In this document: positions 16,706 to 26,105 of the stretch, one piece after another
Numbering within the stretch: position 1 is the first letter of the stretch
How the letters are laid out: every line of letters starts with the position of its first letter
Assembly (NCBI RefSeq): GCF_030547245.1
Contig: NZ_JAUOQT010000010.1
Span: forward strand, 1-64,000
DNA: 64,000 nt
Origin: Oceanihabitans sp. 2_MG-2023
Lineage (GTDB): Bacteria; Bacteroidota; Bacteroidia; Flavobacteriales; Flavobacteriaceae
Direction: 5' to 3'
The notes under the pieces: generated by a model
Databases searched by the model: none
The model's input: only the letters and a program-made list of their open reading frames with translations
Told to the model about the DNA's origin: nothing
Made by a program: the position numbers and the translations under genes

Positions 16706-17981
16706 TTTTCTTAGTAAGAATTAGTTTGTAAAGTTCAACAAAGATTAAAAAAATTAAAAAGTAATTATAAAATAAATATCTTATAATAGAATGGCTAACG
16801 AAAGATACTATAAGTGCATTTATTAAAATAAAAGAAGAGAAAAGAAATAGAATGGCAAACTTATCAGAATAAAAACGGCATATTTTTAATCCGCTAAAAA
16901 ATAAAATAATAGCAATGAATATTAATAGAAAAACGGATTTAAAGCCATGAATGATATTGCTTAAATATAAAGGAAACCATTTACTAAAGTTGTTTTTAAT
17001 AAGTATTGGAAACATTTTTTTTCCTGCTAATTCTATGTTGGTTCTAGCTTCAACAATTGATTGATTTTTGTCTAGATAGTATTGTGTCCCTTTGTTATGA
17101 AAAGTAGTATTGCAAATATGGACTAATTTTCCATGAAAATCGTTGTAGTACGCAGCAAAGGAAGCTCTTTCTTTACTAGACATTAGCCAATTGTTTTTTG
17201 CTGTAAAATCATGACTCATTTTAAAAATGTGTTTAAGATCGGGATCTTTAAATAAGTTTACGTTACTAGCTTCACTAACATATAATGCAGAAGCCATTGC
17301 GTTTACATATTTAAAAGGAGTAGAGATAAAAACACCGTCCTTTACTTTATGATAACTTTTGTCTAGTAATATAGGAAGTAGAGGAATAAAAAGAAGAATA
17401 ATAAATGGAATTAACTTCTCTTGTTTAAAAATAGATTTCCTCCATTTTAATACATATATAAATGCTATAATAATTGGCAATAAAAGAAATTGACCTCTAG
17501 TTAACACTAACAATACATAGCTAATGGAAAGGAATATTAAAGACCTGTTATTCTTTTTAAATAAAAAATGTAGCGTAAAGGAGATAAATAATAAATACAA
17601 AGGATAACTAATAGCTTCCGAACAAATTCTATTAGCCATTAATAATGGTTCAAATAAAGGGAAAACTAAAATAGCAAATAATAGGATCTTAAAAACTAAA
17701 TTGAGAGTTAGCAAGTCTAATACTTTTTTATATAGAATATGTATAGCAAATAGATTAAATAGTATCTGTATTGTCAGAATGACATAGTCAAAATAGTTTT
17801 GACTAAAAACTTGAATAAGCCTAGTGAAAATAGGGTAGCCAGGAGATCTAAAAATGTTTGCTTCTAAATAACTTGGAGAGTCAGGATAGTAAATAGCTCC
17901 TTTATACAGTAAGTAAAAAAAAATCAAAGCATAACCAAATAATAGAATGTAGTTAGTATTAAAAAGTTTTTTAGCTTTCAA
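16698..17981 (-). CDS. Polytopic membrane protein, probable GT-C glycosyltransferase
   Basis: A 427-residue protein with about ten membrane helices. The first loop has YYPDSPSYL and FRSPGYPIF, placing an acidic residue where GT-C enzymes carry their catalytic Asp, followed by a long extracytoplasmic loop at about residues 215-330. It is translationally coupled (8-bp overlap) to a polyprenyl-phosphate-sugar synthase, which supports use of a lipid-linked donor. Sequence identity to a named GT-C family cannot be claimed by eye. Confidence 0.65.
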   Translation of the reverse strand: MKAKKLFNTNYILLFGYALIFFYLLYKGAIYYPDSPSYLEANIFRSPGYPIFTRLIQVFSQNYFDYVILTIQILFNLFAIHILYKKVLDLLTLNLVFKILLFAILVFPLFEPLLMANRICSEAISYPLYLLFISFTLHFLFKKNNRSLIFLSISYVLLVLTRGQFLLLPIIIAFIYVLKWRKSIFKQEKLIPFIILLFIPLLPILLDKSYHKVKDGVFISTPFKYVNAMASALYVSEASNVNLFKDPDLKHIFKMSHDFTAKNNWLMSSKERASFAAYYNDFHGKLVHICNTTFHNKGTQYYLDKNQSIVEARTNIELAGKKMFPILIKNNFSKWFPLYLSNIIHGFKSVFLLIFIAIILFFSGLKICRFYSDKFAILFLFSSFILINALIVSFVSHSIIRYLFYNYFLIFLIFVELYKLILTKKND

Positions 17982-18227
17982 AAGAAGTTTAATTTAGAGA
18001 GTTTAAATATAGAGTTATTGGATTAAAACAAGAGCTTATTCTTAAAATATATTCTAGTAATACGTATAAATAATATTGAAAATTAACTTTTCTTTATCCA
18101 TCTATATAAAATTACCTTAGAGAAGAATTATAAAAGTTAGAAAATGACTAAATTACCTGCCTATTATAAAACTAGATAAAAAAAACGAATAAGTAAGTGA
18201 TTTCACTTGCAAGTTGAATTTAGCACT

Positions 18228-19700
18228 ATGATTAAAAACAAAATATTAAACTTCATAAATTCAGATAAAGATACGCCACTACTAGCAGGATTAATATGTG
18301 GTTTGTATCCTTTATTATATTTTTATTCTAACTACTTTTTTTCTAAAAACTCACTAGAACAATTTGCAACCTTTTTTCTTTTATTTGTGGGGGTTTCCGT
18401 TTTTGTTTTTACCATTTCTTATTTTATCTTTAATAGATTACCCGCTTTAAAAAAGTATAAAAAACATTTGCTTTTTGTTCTTGTAATTATTGTTGTTGCT
18501 ACATTTTTATCTCAAATTATTTATTTCAAACTAATGAAGAAGGCTTTAGTTCTTATCTATATTCTTGCCTTTTTATTATCCTTTAAGTTTTACAAATCCT
18601 ACAAGAAGCTTTTAGTATTAGTAGTACTAATGTGTATTTTTCCTTTTTGTAAAATTGTAATTTCTTTATATGATTCTTTTAAACCATTAAGCTGGCAAGA
18701 ACAACCAGATGCTATTGAAAATGTGGAGCTAACAAAAACACCAAATATTTACTTAATACAGCCAGATGGTTATGTTAGTAAAGAGGTTTTAAGCCAGGCG
18801 CCATATAATTCGGAAAGTGAAATATATAATTGGCTAGAAACAGAAGGCTTTAAAGTATATCCCGATTTTAGAAGCAATTATCCAGCTACTTTGACCTCTA
18901 ATGCATCCATGTTTAGTATGAAACATCACTATTTTGGTGAATATATTTTTCCTTCACTAGAAATGCTAAATGCACGAGATGTTATAAGTGGTGAAAATCC
19001 GGTTATTTCTATTTTGGACAAGAATAATTATAGTACATTTTTGGTTGTTGAAAATGAATATTTTCAACACAATAATAGTGATCAAAAGTATGATTATAGA
19101 AATATTAGCCTAAAGGAAATACCGCTTTTTAGTCATGGTGGAAATGTCGAAAAAGATGTTTTAGTCGATTTAAAGGAAATGATGAAAATAGATGCTTCTA
19201 ATCCAAAATTCTTCTTTGTAGAAAAATTAATGCCGCATCACGTTATACTTTATGATGATATTACAGATGTAGAAATCGAAAGAGAATGGTATTTAAGTAG
19301 AATTAAGGAGGCCAATTTATGGTTAAAAAAAACGATCAATCATATAGCTATTCAAGACCCGGATGCTATTGTAATAGTAATTGCAGATCATGGAGGAATG
19401 CTTGGTTTAGATAACTTTACGGAAAAATATAATAGTATTCAAAATATGAATTCTATTTTTTCTTCATTATTAGCTATAAAATGGAATGGTAATTTAGTAG
19501 GAGATGAAGATGTGAAATTAAAATCCAATGTTAATTTGTTCCGAGTTTTGTTTTCAGTGTTAAGTGAAGATGAAACCTACCTAAATAATCTAGAAGAAGA
19601 TGAAAGCTATTACCTAGATAATAAAAACGGTATATTCCGTAAGCCACAGCAAGCAATAAAAAGTAATGGCGATTATAATTTAATAAAGGAGGGAAACTAA
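18228..19700 (+). CDS. Membrane-anchored sulfatase/LTA-synthase-fold enzyme, paralogue 2
   Basis: A 490-residue paralogue of the protein at 14076-15566. It opens MIKNKILNFINSDKDTPLLA with four membrane helices, then PDGY, RSNYPATLTSNASMFSMKHH and IADHGG in the catalytic domain. The ATG at 18228 aligns with the paralogue's start; a TTG at 18207 is less likely. A small inverted repeat (AAGTGA/TCACTT, 18195-18208) lies just upstream. Two such enzymes flanking a glycosyltransferase pair suggests an expansion by duplication and distinct acceptor sites. Confidence 0.8.
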   Translation: MIKNKILNFINSDKDTPLLAGLICGLYPLLYFYSNYFFSKNSLEQFATFFLLFVGVSVFVFTISYFIFNRLPALKKYKKHLLFVLVIIVVATFLSQIIYFKLMKKALVLIYILAFLLSFKFYKSYKKLLVLVVLMCIFPFCKIVISLYDSFKPLSWQEQPDAIENVELTKTPNIYLIQPDGYVSKEVLSQAPYNSESEIYNWLETEGFKVYPDFRSNYPATLTSNASMFSMKHHYFGEYIFPSLEMLNARDVISGENPVISILDKNNYSTFLVVENEYFQHNNSDQKYDYRNISLKEIPLFSHGGNVEKDVLVDLKEMMKIDASNPKFFFVEKLMPHHVILYDDITDVEIEREWYLSRIKEANLWLKKTINHIAIQDPDAIVIVIADHGGMLGLDNFTEKYNSIQNMNSIFSSLLAIKWNGNLVGDEDVKLKSNVNLFRVLFSVLSEDETYLNNLEEDESYYLDNKNGIFRKPQQAIKSNGDYNLIKEGN

Positions 19701-19773
19701 ACTTCAAAGCGGTTAAATTACATAAATAGCTTTTAAATTAGTAAATTCAGCTTTCTAAAAAAACGCAGTAATT

Positions 19774-20745
19774 ATTTTCACGATACATAAATATAAACCG
19801 GGGCATAAAGCACTTTGGGATCGTTTTATAACGAAAGCCAAAAATGCTACTTTTCTATTTCATAGAGACTTTATAGAATACCATGAAGATCGATTTAACG
19901 ATTACTCGATACTTGTTTTTAAAAAAGAAAAACTCATAGCTGTTTTACCTGCTAACTTTGTAGGGAATAAAATATACTCGCATCAAGGTTTAACGTATGG
20001 CGGAATGGTAGTTTTAGAAACCATAAAACTAAAAGAGTTTGCCGACTGTTTAAAAGCAGCCTTAAGTTTTTATAAAAAAAATGGGTTTGAAAGTATACAG
20101 CTAAAAGAGCTTCCTTCTTTTTATAGTTTGGTGCCAAATGATGAAATGCAGTATTTGTCTTTTATTTTGAAAGCAGATCTGATTCGTAGAGATACGCTTT
20201 CGGTTTTAAATGTGCAGCAAAAACCAAAGCCATCTAAAGATAGAATTGCAGGAAATAAAAGAGCTTTAAAAAATAATTTGGTAGTGGAAGAAGTAGAAAC
20301 GTTCGATGCTTTTTGGAATACGATTCTCGTACCAAATTTAAATGCGAAGCATGAAGCGCAACCAGTTCATAGTTTAGCAGAAATTACATATTTAAAGCGT
20401 AAGTTTCCAAAACAAATTAGACAATTTAACGTGTATAAGAACGATGAAATTGTTGCTGGAACTACTATTTTTGAAACAAAATATGTTGCGCATTCCCAAT
20501 ACATTTCTGGTAATGAAGATAAAAATATAATAGGAAGTTTAGATTTTTTACATCTATATTTGATGCAGGAAGTCTTTGCCGATAAAGCTTATTTTGATTT
20601 CGGAATCTCGAATGAAAACCAAAGCAAAAATATAAATCAAGGATTGCAATACTGGAAAGAAGGTTTTGGAGCAAGAACCATTACGCAAGACTTTTACCAA
20701 ATAGATTTAAAAAATATTAATAACCTTGATGCTATTTTTATATGA
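19774..20745 (+). CDS. GNAT/FemAB-like acyltransferase with an apparent AUU start
   Basis: The frame is open from after a stop at 19756 and reads [35 protein letters not shown] and [10 protein letters not shown] before the first ATG (20005). These segments are the conserved N-terminal half of a FemAB-type double-GNAT protein found in polysaccharide clusters. Without them the protein would lack its first domain. No ATG, GTG or TTG is available upstream, and ATT at 19774 (or 19771) is the only plausible start, so the gene either uses a rare AUU or is weakly expressed. About 323 residues. It overlaps the aminotransferase gene by 4 bp (ATGA), suggesting it acylates the amino-sugar made by that enzyme. 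Confidence 0.65.
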   Translation: MFTIHKYKPGHKALWDRFITKAKNATFLFHRDFIEYHEDRFNDYSILVFKKEKLIAVLPANFVGNKIYSHQGLTYGGMVVLETIKLKEFADCLKAALSFYKKNGFESIQLKELPSFYSLVPNDEMQYLSFILKADLIRRDTLSVLNVQQKPKPSKDRIAGNKRALKNNLVVEEVETFDAFWNTILVPNLNAKHEAQPVHSLAEITYLKRKFPKQIRQFNVYKNDEIVAGTTIFETKYVAHSQYISGNEDKNIIGSLDFLHLYLMQEVFADKAYFDFGISNENQSKNINQGLQYWKEGFGARTITQDFYQIDLKNINNLDAIFI

Positions 20746-21842
20746 TTAAGTTTCTAGACTTACATAAAATTAATGCACGTTTTGAAATGCAGTTTCAAGA
20801 ACAGTTTCAACAGTTTTTAAATTCTGGTTACTATGTTTTAGGCAAGCAAGTAACAGCTTTTGAAACCAACTTTGCAAACTATTGCGGTGCCAAACATTGT
20901 GTTGGAACAAGTAATGGCTTAGATGCATTAATTTTAATATTTAAGGCCTATAAAGAACTTGACCTATTACAAGATAATGACGAGGTTATTGTGCCTGCAA
21001 ACACATATATAGCAAGTATCATATCGGTAATGCAAGCTGGATTAAAACCGATTTTTGTAGAACCAGACCTAAACACTTATAATATTTCTGTCACTAATAT
21101 TGAAAAGCAAATAACACCAAAAACAAAAGCGATTCTTGCGGTACATTTATACGGACAAATAGCAGATATGGAACGTATTAATATACTTGCAAAAAAGCAT
21201 GATATATTAGTTGTCGAAGATGCAGCACAAGCACATGGTGCAGTGTATGAAAACAACAAAAAAGCGGGAAATTTAAGTGATGCTGCAGCCTTTAGTTTTT
21301 ATCCGAGTAAAAATCTTGGTGCTTTAGGTGATGCAGGAGCAGTTACTACAAATAATACTGCTTTAGCAGAAGTGATTAAAAAAATAAGAAACTACGGTGC
21401 TTCCAAAAAATATGTAAATGAACTAATCGGATTTAATAATAGATTGGACGAAATTCAAGCCGCATTTTTAAATGTAAAACTTCCAACGTTAGATGCAGAT
21501 AATGAAATTAGAAGACAGGTAGCAAAGCGCTATATTGCTGAAGTTAATAACGAAAAAGTAATACTTCCGTTTTATAATAATTCTAACAATCATGTGTTTC
21601 ATGTGTTTGTAGTTTTAGTAGAAAATAGAGACCATTTTATAAATTATTTAGATCAACATCAAATAGAAACTTTAATGCATTATCCTATTGCGCCCCATAA
21701 ACAAGAGGCATTTAAAGCATTTGAGTCATTAGAATTGCCAATAACAGAAGAAATTCATAAAAACATTGTAAGTTTACCTATGAGTCCTGTTCTTACAGCT
21801 GACGAGGTAACGCAAGTTATTAAAATTTTAAACGGCTATTAA
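20742..21842 (+). CDS. DegT/DnrJ/EryC1/StrS aminotransferase (FdtB/QdtB-like)
   Basis: A 366-residue PLP-dependent sugar aminotransferase. It shows GTSNGLDAL (55-63), [20 protein letters not shown] (Asp160) and [15 protein letters not shown] with the PLP lysine K190. The start [11 protein letters not shown] and overall pattern match the enzymes that convert dTDP-3-keto-6-deoxyhexose to the 3-amino sugar (Fuc3N or Qui3N). The isomerase that supplies its substrate is encoded at 25692, only a few genes away. The rmlA/rmlB genes that make the precursor are not in the window. Which epimer is made cannot be decided by eye. Confidence 0.9.
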   Translation: MIKFLDLHKINARFEMQFQEQFQQFLNSGYYVLGKQVTAFETNFANYCGAKHCVGTSNGLDALILIFKAYKELDLLQDNDEVIVPANTYIASIISVMQAGLKPIFVEPDLNTYNISVTNIEKQITPKTKAILAVHLYGQIADMERINILAKKHDILVVEDAAQAHGAVYENNKKAGNLSDAAAFSFYPSKNLGALGDAGAVTTNNTALAEVIKKIRNYGASKKYVNELIGFNNRLDEIQAAFLNVKLPTLDADNEIRRQVAKRYIAEVNNEKVILPFYNNSNNHVFHVFVVLVENRDHFINYLDQHQIETLMHYPIAPHKQEAFKAFESLELPITEEIHKNIVSLPMSPVLTADEVTQVIKILNGY

Positions 21843-21928
21843 TTGAAAATATTTCGACCTACATTTTATCTAAAAAAAATATATGCAAATGCTTCCTCTA
21901 TACGCAATAAATCAAAACGTGTAAACCG

Positions 21929-23239
21929 ATGAAGCGCGTATTAAATTATATAAACTCTAATGTTTTATTTAAAGTTGCTTCGCTAAACTCTGCGGCAGTT
22001 TTAACTAAAATACTTACGGGTTTTTTAACCTCTAAAGCTATTGCTTATTTTATAGGAGCAGAAGGAATGGCTTTAATTGGGAATTTGCGTAATTTTTTAC
22101 ATTCCGCACAATCCATTTCTATTCTTGGGCTTTATAACGGCGTGGTTAAATATGTGGCAGAGTTTAAAGACAATGCTTTAGAATTAAGTAAAACCTTATC
22201 GACCGTCTTTTACTTAGGTTTTATATCTACTTTTCTGGTTTCTTTTTTAAGTTATTTTAATGCAGAACATATCAATAACTATCTTTTTCCAGCATATAAT
22301 AATTATGCGTATGTAATTAAAATATTTGCAATTGCATTACCTTTCTATGCGTTGAATATGTTCGCTTTCTCCATTTTAAATGGGTTTTCCAAATATAGAA
22401 TCATTCTTATTATTAGTATTATTGGTCAAGTTTTAGGAGCGCTTATAACGATTGTTTTAATTTGGTTAAATAAAATAGACGGCGCCTTAATTGCTATTGT
22501 AATTGCGGAGTCTTTAATTTTATTAATTACTCTGGTTGGTATTTTAAATCATCGAAACTTAATGCCGCTAGTAAAGGTTAAGAGTATAAGTTTTTCTTCT
22601 ATTAAAAAATTAAGCTCATATTCGGTAATGGCATTGTTTTCTGCAATAATTTTACCTCTTGTAGCAATTGCAGTTCGTACTTATATTATAGATAATGTTA
22701 GTCCTCAAGCTGCTGGTTTTTGGGAAGCAATGACACGAATATCAAAGTATTATTTAATGTTTGTAAGTTCTTTGTTAACCTTATATATTTTACCTCGTTT
22801 GTCTGAAATAGATAACGTTAAAGAATTTAGAAAAGAAGTTTTTGGGTTTTATAAAACGATAATCCCCATTTTTGCGGTAGGTTTAGTTATTATTTATTTC
22901 CTTAGATCGTATATTGTTGCAATTGTTTTTACTGCCGAATTTAAACCCGTAGAAGATTTGTTTTTTTGGCAACTACTAGGTGATTTTGTTAAGATTTTAT
23001 CCATTGTAATAGCCTATCAGTTTTTAGCAAAAAATATGTTTTGGCACTATATAATAACCGAAGCGTTTTCTGTACTATTAATGTATTTAGCGAACATATA
23101 TTTTATTGACTTGTATGGTGTAAAAGGGGCAGCAATAGCTCACTTTGTTAATTACCTTATTTACTATGTGGTAATCTTATTAATCTTTAGTTCTTCGTTG
23201 TTTGGTGTTATTCCTGATGTAGATGAAGCTAATGACTAG
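21929..23239 (+). CDS. O-antigen translocase / Wzx-type flippase
   Basis: A 436-residue protein of the MATE/MOP polysaccharide exporter superfamily with about twelve to fourteen membrane helices. The N-terminus (ASLNSAAVLTKILTGFLTSK, then GAEGMALIGNLRNF) is typical of WzxE-like O-antigen translocases, which flip undecaprenyl-linked repeat units across the inner membrane. It lies 86 bp after the aminotransferase gene. No Wzy polymerase gene was recognised in the window. Confidence 0.9.
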   Translation: MKRVLNYINSNVLFKVASLNSAAVLTKILTGFLTSKAIAYFIGAEGMALIGNLRNFLHSAQSISILGLYNGVVKYVAEFKDNALELSKTLSTVFYLGFISTFLVSFLSYFNAEHINNYLFPAYNNYAYVIKIFAIALPFYALNMFAFSILNGFSKYRIILIISIIGQVLGALITIVLIWLNKIDGALIAIVIAESLILLITLVGILNHRNLMPLVKVKSISFSSIKKLSSYSVMALFSAIILPLVAIAVRTYIIDNVSPQAAGFWEAMTRISKYYLMFVSSLLTLYILPRLSEIDNVKEFRKEVFGFYKTIIPIFAVGLVIIYFLRSYIVAIVFTAEFKPVEDLFFWQLLGDFVKILSIVIAYQFLAKNMFWHYIITEAFSVLLMYLANIYFIDLYGVKGAAIAHFVNYLIYYVVILLIFSSSLFGVIPDVDEAND

Positions 23240-23281
23240 TACGTTTTTTTTTTTTTCTGAATTGTATTTTTTACTATTAGA

Positions 23282-23419
23282 ATGAAAGAAGTTCGTTTTA
23301 GATCCTATCCATCTTCAGTTGAAATAGAGAATACCTTTATTTGCTTCGAAGGAAAGGTTTTGCCTGAAAATGTTATACTAAGAGGCGCTTTAGTGAAAAG
23401 GATAAGGACATTAATTTAG
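23282..23419 (+). CDS. Short unassigned reading frame, possible gene remnant
   Basis: A 45-codon ATG-initiated frame in the gap after the flippase gene, ending in overlap with the stop of the convergent glycosyltransferase gene. Composition is protein-like (ENTFICFEGKVLPENVILRG), but no family is recognised. It may be the stub of a lost gene or noncoding. A 13-T homopolymer lies just upstream (23244-23256). Confidence 0.25.
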   Translation: MKEVRFRSYPSSVEIENTFICFEGKVLPENVILRGALVKRIRTLI

Positions 23420-24558
23420 CGCGTTATAGACCAAGCTTCTAAATACTTTTTAGCTATTAAAACGTAATGATGTTCTTTTTCAATAAAAGCTCTAGCGTTT
23501 TTAGAAATTTCAGCAATTTTCTCCGGATGTAGAATTAGCCATTCTAATTTTTCTGCAATTTTTTTAGCATCTGGTAAGGCATTTATAGCAATAGTATCTT
23601 CTTCAATATGATAATAATCTAACCATTCTTGTTCTGCTCCAGTAAAAACCACTTTTCCTTTTGCCATTGCTTCTAAGGCGTTATAACCTTGGTCATAAGC
23701 AAATACTTGATCCAGAAGGATATGAGCAGAATTATAAGATTTTATATATTCGGAATACGGAAGGCTTCTAGCTTCAATAATCTCAATTTTTGAGGGATAT
23801 TTATCTTTAATTATTTGTAATGCTTCATCAAATAAATCATTACCTTTTTTGTAGTAATTCTTGTCATTTATGCCATGAAAAATTACAATCTTATTTGTAA
23901 TGTTTATGGGCTCTACTTTTACTTTATCTGTGTTTATGGGGTTCGGTATTAAGCCAATATATTTATTGTCATTACGCATTGGTAAATGATAATCTAAGTC
24001 GCTTGAAATTACGCCTTGAATGTTTTTAAAAACATAATCATGTAATTTTTTAAAAGGTTTTGTACGCCATTTTAATACATTCCAGTAATTAGCTTTAGAG
24101 ACTTTATTGTTTTCATACGGAGTAAAAATGGAGTATCTAAACTTTTTGTCAAAAGCATAATTTACACTGATATAATCGGTACCACAAGACAGTAAAAACA
24201 CTTTTTTATTATGTTTGAAAAGGTGTTGTAATAATGTGATCTCTAATTTCGGAATTGTACAAAAAGGGTTTTCATTTATTAATTGGACAACATCAAAATT
24301 AACAAGCTTACTTTTGTGTTTGTTAATTTGCCTTTTCGTACTTAAAGAAGTAATATCTATTGCTGTTAATTTATAGATGATTTTTTTTGCTAAAAGTAGA
24401 ATCCCTTTGTTATACGCGTTTTTTAAATAAATATCGACAGGATAATTTTTAAAGTCATCACCAAAACCGGCAATAGTAACTTGTGCTCCAAGCGATTCTA
24501 ACCCTTCTTTTAAAGAATTATGTAATCTACTATATTCTCCTATTAATAAAATTTTCAT
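23416..24558 (-). CDS. Glycosyltransferase, GT-B fold
   Basis: A 380-residue protein opening MKILLIGEYSRLHNSLKEGL, typical of GT-B enzymes, with the donor-site region FHGINDKNYYKKGNDLF, a YNSAHILLDQ segment and GYNALEAMAKGKVVF with the conserved EAMAKG before E284-like residues. It ends with the ALPDAKKIAEKLEWLILHPE element typical of GT4-like families. It is transcribed divergently from the next glycosyltransferase gene, with about 30 bp between starts. Confidence 0.8.
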   Translation of the reverse strand: MKILLIGEYSRLHNSLKEGLESLGAQVTIAGFGDDFKNYPVDIYLKNAYNKGILLLAKKIIYKLTAIDITSLSTKRQINKHKSKLVNFDVVQLINENPFCTIPKLEITLLQHLFKHNKKVFLLSCGTDYISVNYAFDKKFRYSIFTPYENNKVSKANYWNVLKWRTKPFKKLHDYVFKNIQGVISSDLDYHLPMRNDNKYIGLIPNPINTDKVKVEPINITNKIVIFHGINDKNYYKKGNDLFDEALQIIKDKYPSKIEIIEARSLPYSEYIKSYNSAHILLDQVFAYDQGYNALEAMAKGKVVFTGAEQEWLDYYHIEEDTIAINALPDAKKIAEKLEWLILHPEKIAEISKNARAFIEKEHHYVLIAKKYLEAWSITR

Positions 24559-24562
24559 TTAC

Positions 24563-24570
24563 TATCTTTG
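24563..24570 (+). promoter_or_regulatory. -7 promoter element of the GT4-fdtA-type unit
   Basis: TATCTTTG is a perfect -7 match. It covers the TTG at 24568, so that codon cannot be the translation start of a transcript made here; TTG at 24589 is the next in-frame candidate. Confidence 0.6.
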
Positions 24571-24588
24571 GTTTCTAAAAATTTACCC

Positions 24589-25695
24589 TTGCAAAATAAC
24601 AATAAAAAAAAGATTTGTGTCGTTACTCCTTCATTAGCTAAAGGAGGAGCAGAAAAATCTTCGGCAACACTTACCACTATTTTGCATAATCTAGGATATA
24701 ATGTACATGTGGTAACGCTGTTATCACAAGTAGAATATGAGTATTCTGGTACGCTTTTTAATTTAGGGGAATTTAAAGATAAAAATGATACTTTTTTAGG
24801 GAAAATAAAAAGATTCCGAAAATTAAAGCAATACTTTAAAGAGCATCATTTTGATTGTATTATCGATAATAGATATCGTATCTTAGCCTACAGAGAATAT
24901 ATATTCACAAAATATTTATACAGACATATTCCTGTAATTTATGTACTTCATAATTATGTGCAAGAAAAAACATTTACTCCTTATAAATGGTTGAATGCGT
25001 GGTTGTATAAAAACGAAACATTTACGGCGGTTTCCGAAGAAATAAATCAGAAATTTAAAAAAGAATTTCAAATTAAAAAGATGCATACTATTTATAATGC
25101 ATTTGATTTTGAGGATATAGAAAGAAAGGCTTTAGATTTCAATGTGGTTGAAGCAGAAAAGAGTACGTATATTATTTATTACGGACGGATAGACGATGAA
25201 CACAAGAATTTAAAACTTTTATTAAATGGATATAAAGCATCCAAATTGCCAACCCAAAACATTAAATTATGGATTCTCGGTAATGGTGAAGATCTAAATG
25301 AAATAATAACATACACAAAAAAAATACAATTAGAAACACATGTGGTATTTAAGGGGTTTACCGCAAATCCGTATCCGTATGTTAAAAATGCTTTGTTTAC
25401 TATGCTTACAAGTAGACACGAAGGTTTCCCTATGGTAATTCCAGAATCGTTAGCATTAGCAACTCCAGTAATTTCTGTGAACTGTAATTCTGGGCCAAGA
25501 GAAGTAATACAAAATAAGGTAAATGGATTGTTAGTAGAAAATTATGACATAAATGCACTAGCGGAAGCTATGGATAGTTTTATATTTGACAAAACATTGT
25601 ATCAACACTGTAAAGCAAATGCAAAACAAAGTGTTGCTAGGTTTTCTATAGAGAAGATTTCTAAGAATTGGAAAAAAATAATTGAAAGTACATGA
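24589..25695 (+). CDS. Family 4 glycosyltransferase
   Basis: A 368-residue GT-B enzyme. It has TPSLAKGGAEKSS at the N-terminus, YYGRIDDEHKNLKLLLNGY at the start of the donor domain, GNGEDLNEI, and MLTSRHEGFPMVIPESLALATPVISVNCNSGPREVI, which holds the E-x7-E retaining GT4 signature. The start is TTG: no ATG exists near the N-terminus, and the upstream TTG at 24568 lies inside the -7 box. The 3' end overlaps the ketoisomerase gene by 4 bp. GT4 enzymes add sugars to lipid-linked intermediates; specificity is unknown. Confidence 0.85.
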   Translation: MQNNNKKKICVVTPSLAKGGAEKSSATLTTILHNLGYNVHVVTLLSQVEYEYSGTLFNLGEFKDKNDTFLGKIKRFRKLKQYFKEHHFDCIIDNRYRILAYREYIFTKYLYRHIPVIYVLHNYVQEKTFTPYKWLNAWLYKNETFTAVSEEINQKFKKEFQIKKMHTIYNAFDFEDIERKALDFNVVEAEKSTYIIYYGRIDDEHKNLKLLLNGYKASKLPTQNIKLWILGNGEDLNEIITYTKKIQLETHVVFKGFTANPYPYVKNALFTMLTSRHEGFPMVIPESLALATPVISVNCNSGPREVIQNKVNGLLVENYDINALAEAMDSFIFDKTLYQHCKANAKQSVARFSIEKISKNWKKIIEST

Positions 25696-26105
25696 GTCAT
25701 ACTATTATAAAAGATATTAAAATTATTGATATACCTCGAATTGCCGATAGTAGAGGTAATCTAGCTGTTATAGAGAAAGATTGTACTCCTTTTGAGATTA
25801 AAAGAGTGTATTATTTATATGATGTGCCCAGTGATGCATATCGAGGTGGTCATGCACATAAAGAGCAATTAGAATTCTTGGTTGCCTTAAGTGGTAGTTT
25901 TACTGTGATTCTAGATGATGGAAAACAAAAACAATCTATTACACTTAATAAGCCAAATAAAGGGTTGTTAATTCCAACAGGGATTTGGCGTGAGCTGGAA
26001 GATTTTTCTTCCGGATCTGTTTGTTTGGTGTTAGCTTCAGATGTTTTTGAAGAGAGCGATTACATTCGAGAATACAAAGACTTCGAGTTATTTAAACGGA
26101 CTTAA
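25692..26105 (+). CDS. WxcM-like cupin: dTDP-4-keto-6-deoxyglucose 3,4-ketoisomerase (FdtA/QdtA type)
   Basis: A 137-residue cupin. The segments DSRGNLAVIE, FEIKRVYYLYDVP, RGGHAHKEQ (with His54 and His56 as the catalytic histidines of the family), LDDG and LIPTGIWRELEDF are diagnostic. These enzymes move the keto group of dTDP-4-keto-6-deoxyglucose from C4 to C3, providing substrate for the aminotransferase at 20742. It is coupled to the upstream GT4 gene (ATGA overlap), and its 3' end overlaps the convergent GT2 gene by 18 bp. Confidence 0.9.
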   Translation: MSHTIIKDIKIIDIPRIADSRGNLAVIEKDCTPFEIKRVYYLYDVPSDAYRGGHAHKEQLEFLVALSGSFTVILDDGKQKQSITLNKPNKGLLIPTGIWRELEDFSSGSVCLVLASDVFEESDYIREYKDFELFKRT

